Positions 14,591-16,619 of a DNA stretch of 16,619 bases are shown piece after piece. Every line of letters starts with the position of its first letter. The stretch's first letter is position 1. The notes beneath the pieces are model-generated. The model was not told the DNA's origin. It was given only the letters and a program-made list of their open reading frames with translations, and made no database searches. This stretch comes from Bacilli bacterium (GTDB lineage Bacteria; Bacillota_I; Bacilli_A; RF39; UBA660). A program made the translations under genes and the position numbers. The stretch covers positions 1 through 16,619 of the forward strand of contig CAAERO010000020.1 in the NCBI GenBank assembly GCA_900758495.1. Direction: 5' to 3'.

Positions 14591-16459
14591 TCAATTAGTT
14601 ACAACAAGATATGGATTTAAAGCAGTTCCATCACCTTTTGTTAACTGTGTATCAGCCTTTAAGTTGATAACTGGACGGGCTCCGAAGGAATTCGTGACGC
14701 TACCCCAAGGATACAACATGCCCGAAGGAGCCACGAACCAAACATCTGCACTGGAGTAACTTGAAGAAAAGTCAGACGGAGACAGCATCCAGAAGTATTG
14801 TCCATTATATAGATAATAATTACTATTTGATATATTTAATGCTCCACCAGCCATAGCAACTTCATCTGCTGTGATTAGTAATATTGGATAGTCTAACTTA
14901 GCACTTGCATTTGATACTTTAAATTTATCATTATCTTGAACACATTTTAAACTTGGGGTTCTTCTATCTGTCAAACGTCCGTATGCTCCATAAGTAGTTG
15001 TTGGTGTCATTAAATAACCATTACCCCAATTTATTTTTCTATCACTACAAAATGTTTCATCTGCTAGATATGATGCATAACTTGTTAGATTATTCTTATA
15101 CCAGGTATCTAAGGTGTTTTTCATGGTAGAATTTGTGCTATTTGTTACAGCATCTGCATAACTGTCGCTACTATATGAGATTGGTTGTACTGTCATTGTT
15201 GTATCATTTTGATATCCTGTTACTTTGTAAACTACATTACAATATGTTTCTAAACAACTATATAAATTATTTTTTACTATTTCATCATGATTATCTTTCC
15301 AAGTTAGTTGTTTGATAGTACCTGTTAAAGTGAATTTCTTAGTTGATTCATCAAAAGTATAGCCTGTTCCAAAGTTATACTTTCGTGTATTAGTAAAACT
15401 GTTGTATCCAGTTGTTTCGTTGTTCTCATGAAGTGAAAATCTTTCATTATATTTATATCCAACGTAGGTTGGATCCCAATATTTTTCATTAAAAGCAGAC
15501 CTTCCTATAGTTGTTGCTCCTCCTGTGTCTGATGTACTTTTACCAGAGTAAATCATTCTAATAGAACCATCTCCATTACGACGAATAATTCTCCAGATAT
15601 TACCTGCAAATGATACATAATTATTCTTTACTGCTCCTCGATAATAATAACTTTCTCCTTCATCATCTTCGGCCATGAAAAGGCCTTCATCTGTTGGTGC
15701 TGTCTTAGAAAAGTCTGGGGTTCCTTTGGCTTTAATATTAGTTTTAGCTATATCTACTGATGATTCGTGATTGTTCATCACTAACATGCAATCCGATAAA
15801 GTATTAAAACCATTATCTTTGCAATAAGTATCTTCTACTTTCGCTACTGTATCACTGGTTTGCCCATAAACATTTACTTTTACTTTATAGGTTAGTCCTC
15901 CATTATCATTCTGAGGATTATAACTTTCATCTACCCATAGTCTTAATCTATATTTAATTTCAGTATCCCCTTGATTAGCTAAATTACCTACAAATAAGCT
16001 CATCATATCTGCTGGTCTTCCTGTATAGACATTACTTGTTGTATCTTCTGAATAAGTCTTAGGAGGCATTACTTCTGTTTCAGTTCCATCAGTATTGACC
16101 TTTGTTAGATAGAATTTTATATTCTTACCAGAAAAAGTATTTCCACTTTCTTCTTTTGTTGCTATCTCATAGTTAATATCCGTATTACCTTTTATTGATG
16201 ATTTAACCGTAAAATCGAAATACTCTCCAGTGTTTAGTCTTTTCTTTCCCGTTGCATCTGTTGTTGGTAGAGCATTATTCATAGAAATAACATTACTACT
16301 TTCAATGTAATTCATAGAAATAGCTCCTGTTGTAATAGTATTTAATTTTTGACCAACACCTGAATAGTTAAATGCTGCATAACTGATACCTATTACTGTA
16401 ATTAATAACACAAAAGTTACTCCAATAGTTAGTATATTTTTTATCTTTTCCTTATTCAT
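14591..16459 (-). CDS. Secreted surface protein: TasA-like N-terminus and C-terminal lectin-like variable domain (probable DGR target)
   Basis: A 622-residue exported protein. The N-terminus is KEKIKNILT, then hydrophobic 11-29 ending SYAAF, a SipW/TasA-type signal peptide, followed by NYSG...NTITTGAISMNY as in TasA/camelysin proteins. A beta-rich first domain runs to about 200. The central and C-terminal part contains YVSFAGNIWRIIRRNGDGSIRMIYSG (281-306), paired cysteines (213/224, 402/407) and ends YFWMLSPSDF...FGARPVINLKAD (555-603). This ending resembles DUF6273-like, C-type-lectin-fold domains that serve as variable proteins of diversity-generating retroelements. Bases 14671-14800 are about 51% G+C and adenine-poor on the coding strand. 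No LPxTG anchor or C-terminal membrane segment is seen. The ATG has AAAGGA 11 bases upstream; the stop is TGA beside the terminator. The ligand is unknown. Confidence 0.85.
   Translation of the reverse strand: MNKEKIKNILTIGVTFVLLITVIGISYAAFNYSGVGQKLNTITTGAISMNYIESSNVISMNNALPTTDATGKKRLNTGEYFDFTVKSSIKGNTDINYEIATKEESGNTFSGKNIKFYLTKVNTDGTETEVMPPKTYSEDTTSNVYTGRPADMMSLFVGNLANQGDTEIKYRLRLWVDESYNPQNDNGGLTYKVKVNVYGQTSDTVAKVEDTYCKDNGFNTLSDCMLVMNNHESSVDIAKTNIKAKGTPDFSKTAPTDEGLFMAEDDEGESYYYRGAVKNNYVSFAGNIWRIIRRNGDGSIRMIYSGKSTSDTGGATTIGRSAFNEKYWDPTYVGYKYNERFSLHENNETTGYNSFTNTRKYNFGTGYTFDESTKKFTLTGTIKQLTWKDNHDEIVKNNLYSCLETYCNVVYKVTGYQNDTTMTVQPISYSSDSYADAVTNSTNSTMKNTLDTWYKNNLTSYASYLADETFCSDRKINWGNGYLMTPTTTYGAYGRLTDRRTPSLKCVQDNDKFKVSNASAKLDYPILLITADEVAMAGGALNISNSNYYLYNGQYFWMLSPSDFSSSYSSADVWFVAPSGMLYPWGSVTNSFGARPVINLKADTQLTKGDGTALNPYLVVTN
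14672..14794 (-). other. Putative DGR variable region (VR) with GC-rich 3' end
   Basis: This stretch encodes residues 556-596, FWMLSPSDF to FGARPV. By hand count 67 of 130 bases (14671-14800) are G or C, while flanking coding DNA is about a third. On the coding strand only 19 of 130 are A against 44 T, the reverse of the A-rich bias of AT-rich genes. DGR mutagenesis replaces template adenines with any base, leaving exactly such a patch. The end TTCGGAGCCCGTCCAG, encoding FGARPV, sits where the initiation-of-mutagenic-homing sequence would be. No template repeat or reverse transcriptase is in the window. Confidence 0.6.
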
Positions 16460-16492
16460 AAATGGTTAATTCCTTTCATTTTAATATTACAC

Positions 16493-16538
16493 AAAAAAGA
16501 TAGATTAATATCACCATAGCAATATTTAATCTACCTTT
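16493..16538 (-). terminator. Minus-strand terminator hairpin upstream of the surface protein gene
   Basis: On the minus strand 16538-16522 pairs with 16511-16496 (about 16 bp, one bulge, one wobble pair, 10-base loop), followed by T6. It lies 34 bases before the surface protein start. It either ends a transcript from beyond the right edge or acts as an attenuator in the surface gene's leader. Downstream of it there are -10-like hexamers (TAATAT, TAAAAT) but no convincing -35. Confidence 0.7.
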
Positions 16539-16585
16539 ATTCCACGATAAAAGAAAGTTAGTTTATTATTTAGTTTAGTAAAGTA

Positions 16586-16594
16586 CCCCCCCCC
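16586..16594. repeat. Homopolymer of nine C (nine G on the minus strand)
   Basis: Nine C in a row in an otherwise AT-rich intergenic stretch, about 127 bases upstream of the surface protein ATG. On the minus strand it lies between weak TTAACC (-35-like, 16602-16597) and TAAACT (-10-like, 16578-16573) hexamers 18 bases apart. Such tracts change length by slippage and switch nearby genes in some pathogens; that role here is inferred. I see no gene in 16539-16619, although one minus-strand frame is open from the edge for 14 codons across the tract. Confidence 0.6.
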
Positions 16595-16619
16595 AGGTTA
16601 ATTGTTTGTTAACTTTAGA

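Noticed and set aside
16543..16619. C-terminal end of a minus-strand gene entering from the right (open for 14 codons through the G tract)
   Set aside because: Too short to recognise, and 14 open codons can occur by chance; kept only as an alternative for the tract.
1..16619. Use of TGA as Trp (Mycoplasma/Spiroplasma code)
   Set aside because: Trp is encoded by TGG throughout, and the surface gene ends at TGA directly before its terminator, which fits TGA as a stop.
1..16619. tRNA, rRNA, CRISPR arrays, or a DGR reverse transcriptase and template repeat within the window
   Set aside because: No cloverleaf-like or repeat-spacer pattern was seen, no reading frame shows reverse transcriptase motifs, and no second GC-rich copy of the variable region was found by eye.

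Overview
The window is AT-rich (roughly 30% G+C by eye) and reads as the chromosome of an anaerobic, cell-wall-making Bacillota, most likely one of the uncultured gut Bacilli (RF39/Erysipelotrichia-like). This is inferred from three things: a recU-class A PBP gene pair as in Bacillus, a class III (oxygen-sensitive) ribonucleotide reductase with its activase, and a SipW/TasA-type secreted protein of a kind common in such genomes. TGA appears to be used as a stop (the surface protein gene ends in TGA right beside its terminator) and Trp is TGG, so the Mycoplasma code is unlikely.

Layout. (1) 1-88: the end of an IS3-like insertion sequence with the first 15 codons of its OrfA. (2) 123-998, minus: an unrecognised protein with an HExxH metallopeptidase-like motif. 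(3) 1126-4651, plus: promoter, recU, a class A penicillin-binding protein with FN3/Ig-like C-terminal domains, terminator. (4) 4686-8845, plus: promoter, a 1077-residue fusion of a lipid-flippase-like membrane protein with a PLP aminotransferase, then an overlapping ATP-grasp ligase gene, terminator. (5) 8864-12392, minus: nrdD-nrdG-dut operon with a promoter just upstream and, at its 3' end, a dead fragment of a DUF4143-type ATPase gene. (6) 12566-14587, plus: a divergent NrdD-like protein with an ATP cone that has lost the thiyl cysteine, zinc cysteines and glycyl-radical loop. (7) 14591-16459, minus: a secreted protein whose C-terminal part looks like the variable region of a diversity-generating retroelement (DGR) target: about 51% G+C and adenine-poor on the coding strand. 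Its upstream region carries a minus-strand terminator hairpin and a run of nine C/G.

How the genes work together. recU and the PBP link DNA repair/segregation with wall synthesis. nrdD, nrdG and dut form a dNTP supply unit (anaerobic NTP reduction, radical activation of NrdD, and dUTP removal, which also yields the dTTP precursor). The NrdD-like pseudoenzyme faces nrdD across a shared intergenic region and may sense nucleotides rather than catalyse. The flippase-aminotransferase fusion plus ATP-grasp ligase look like a small system that makes or attaches an amino-acid-derived group and moves a product or lipid carrier across the membrane; its substrate is unknown. The surface protein appears to be a hypervariable ligand-binding protein, but no reverse transcriptase or template repeat lies in this window.

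The strongest candidates for undescribed biology are the flippase-aminotransferase/ATP-grasp cassette, the NrdD-like pseudoenzyme, and the DGR-like variable surface protein.
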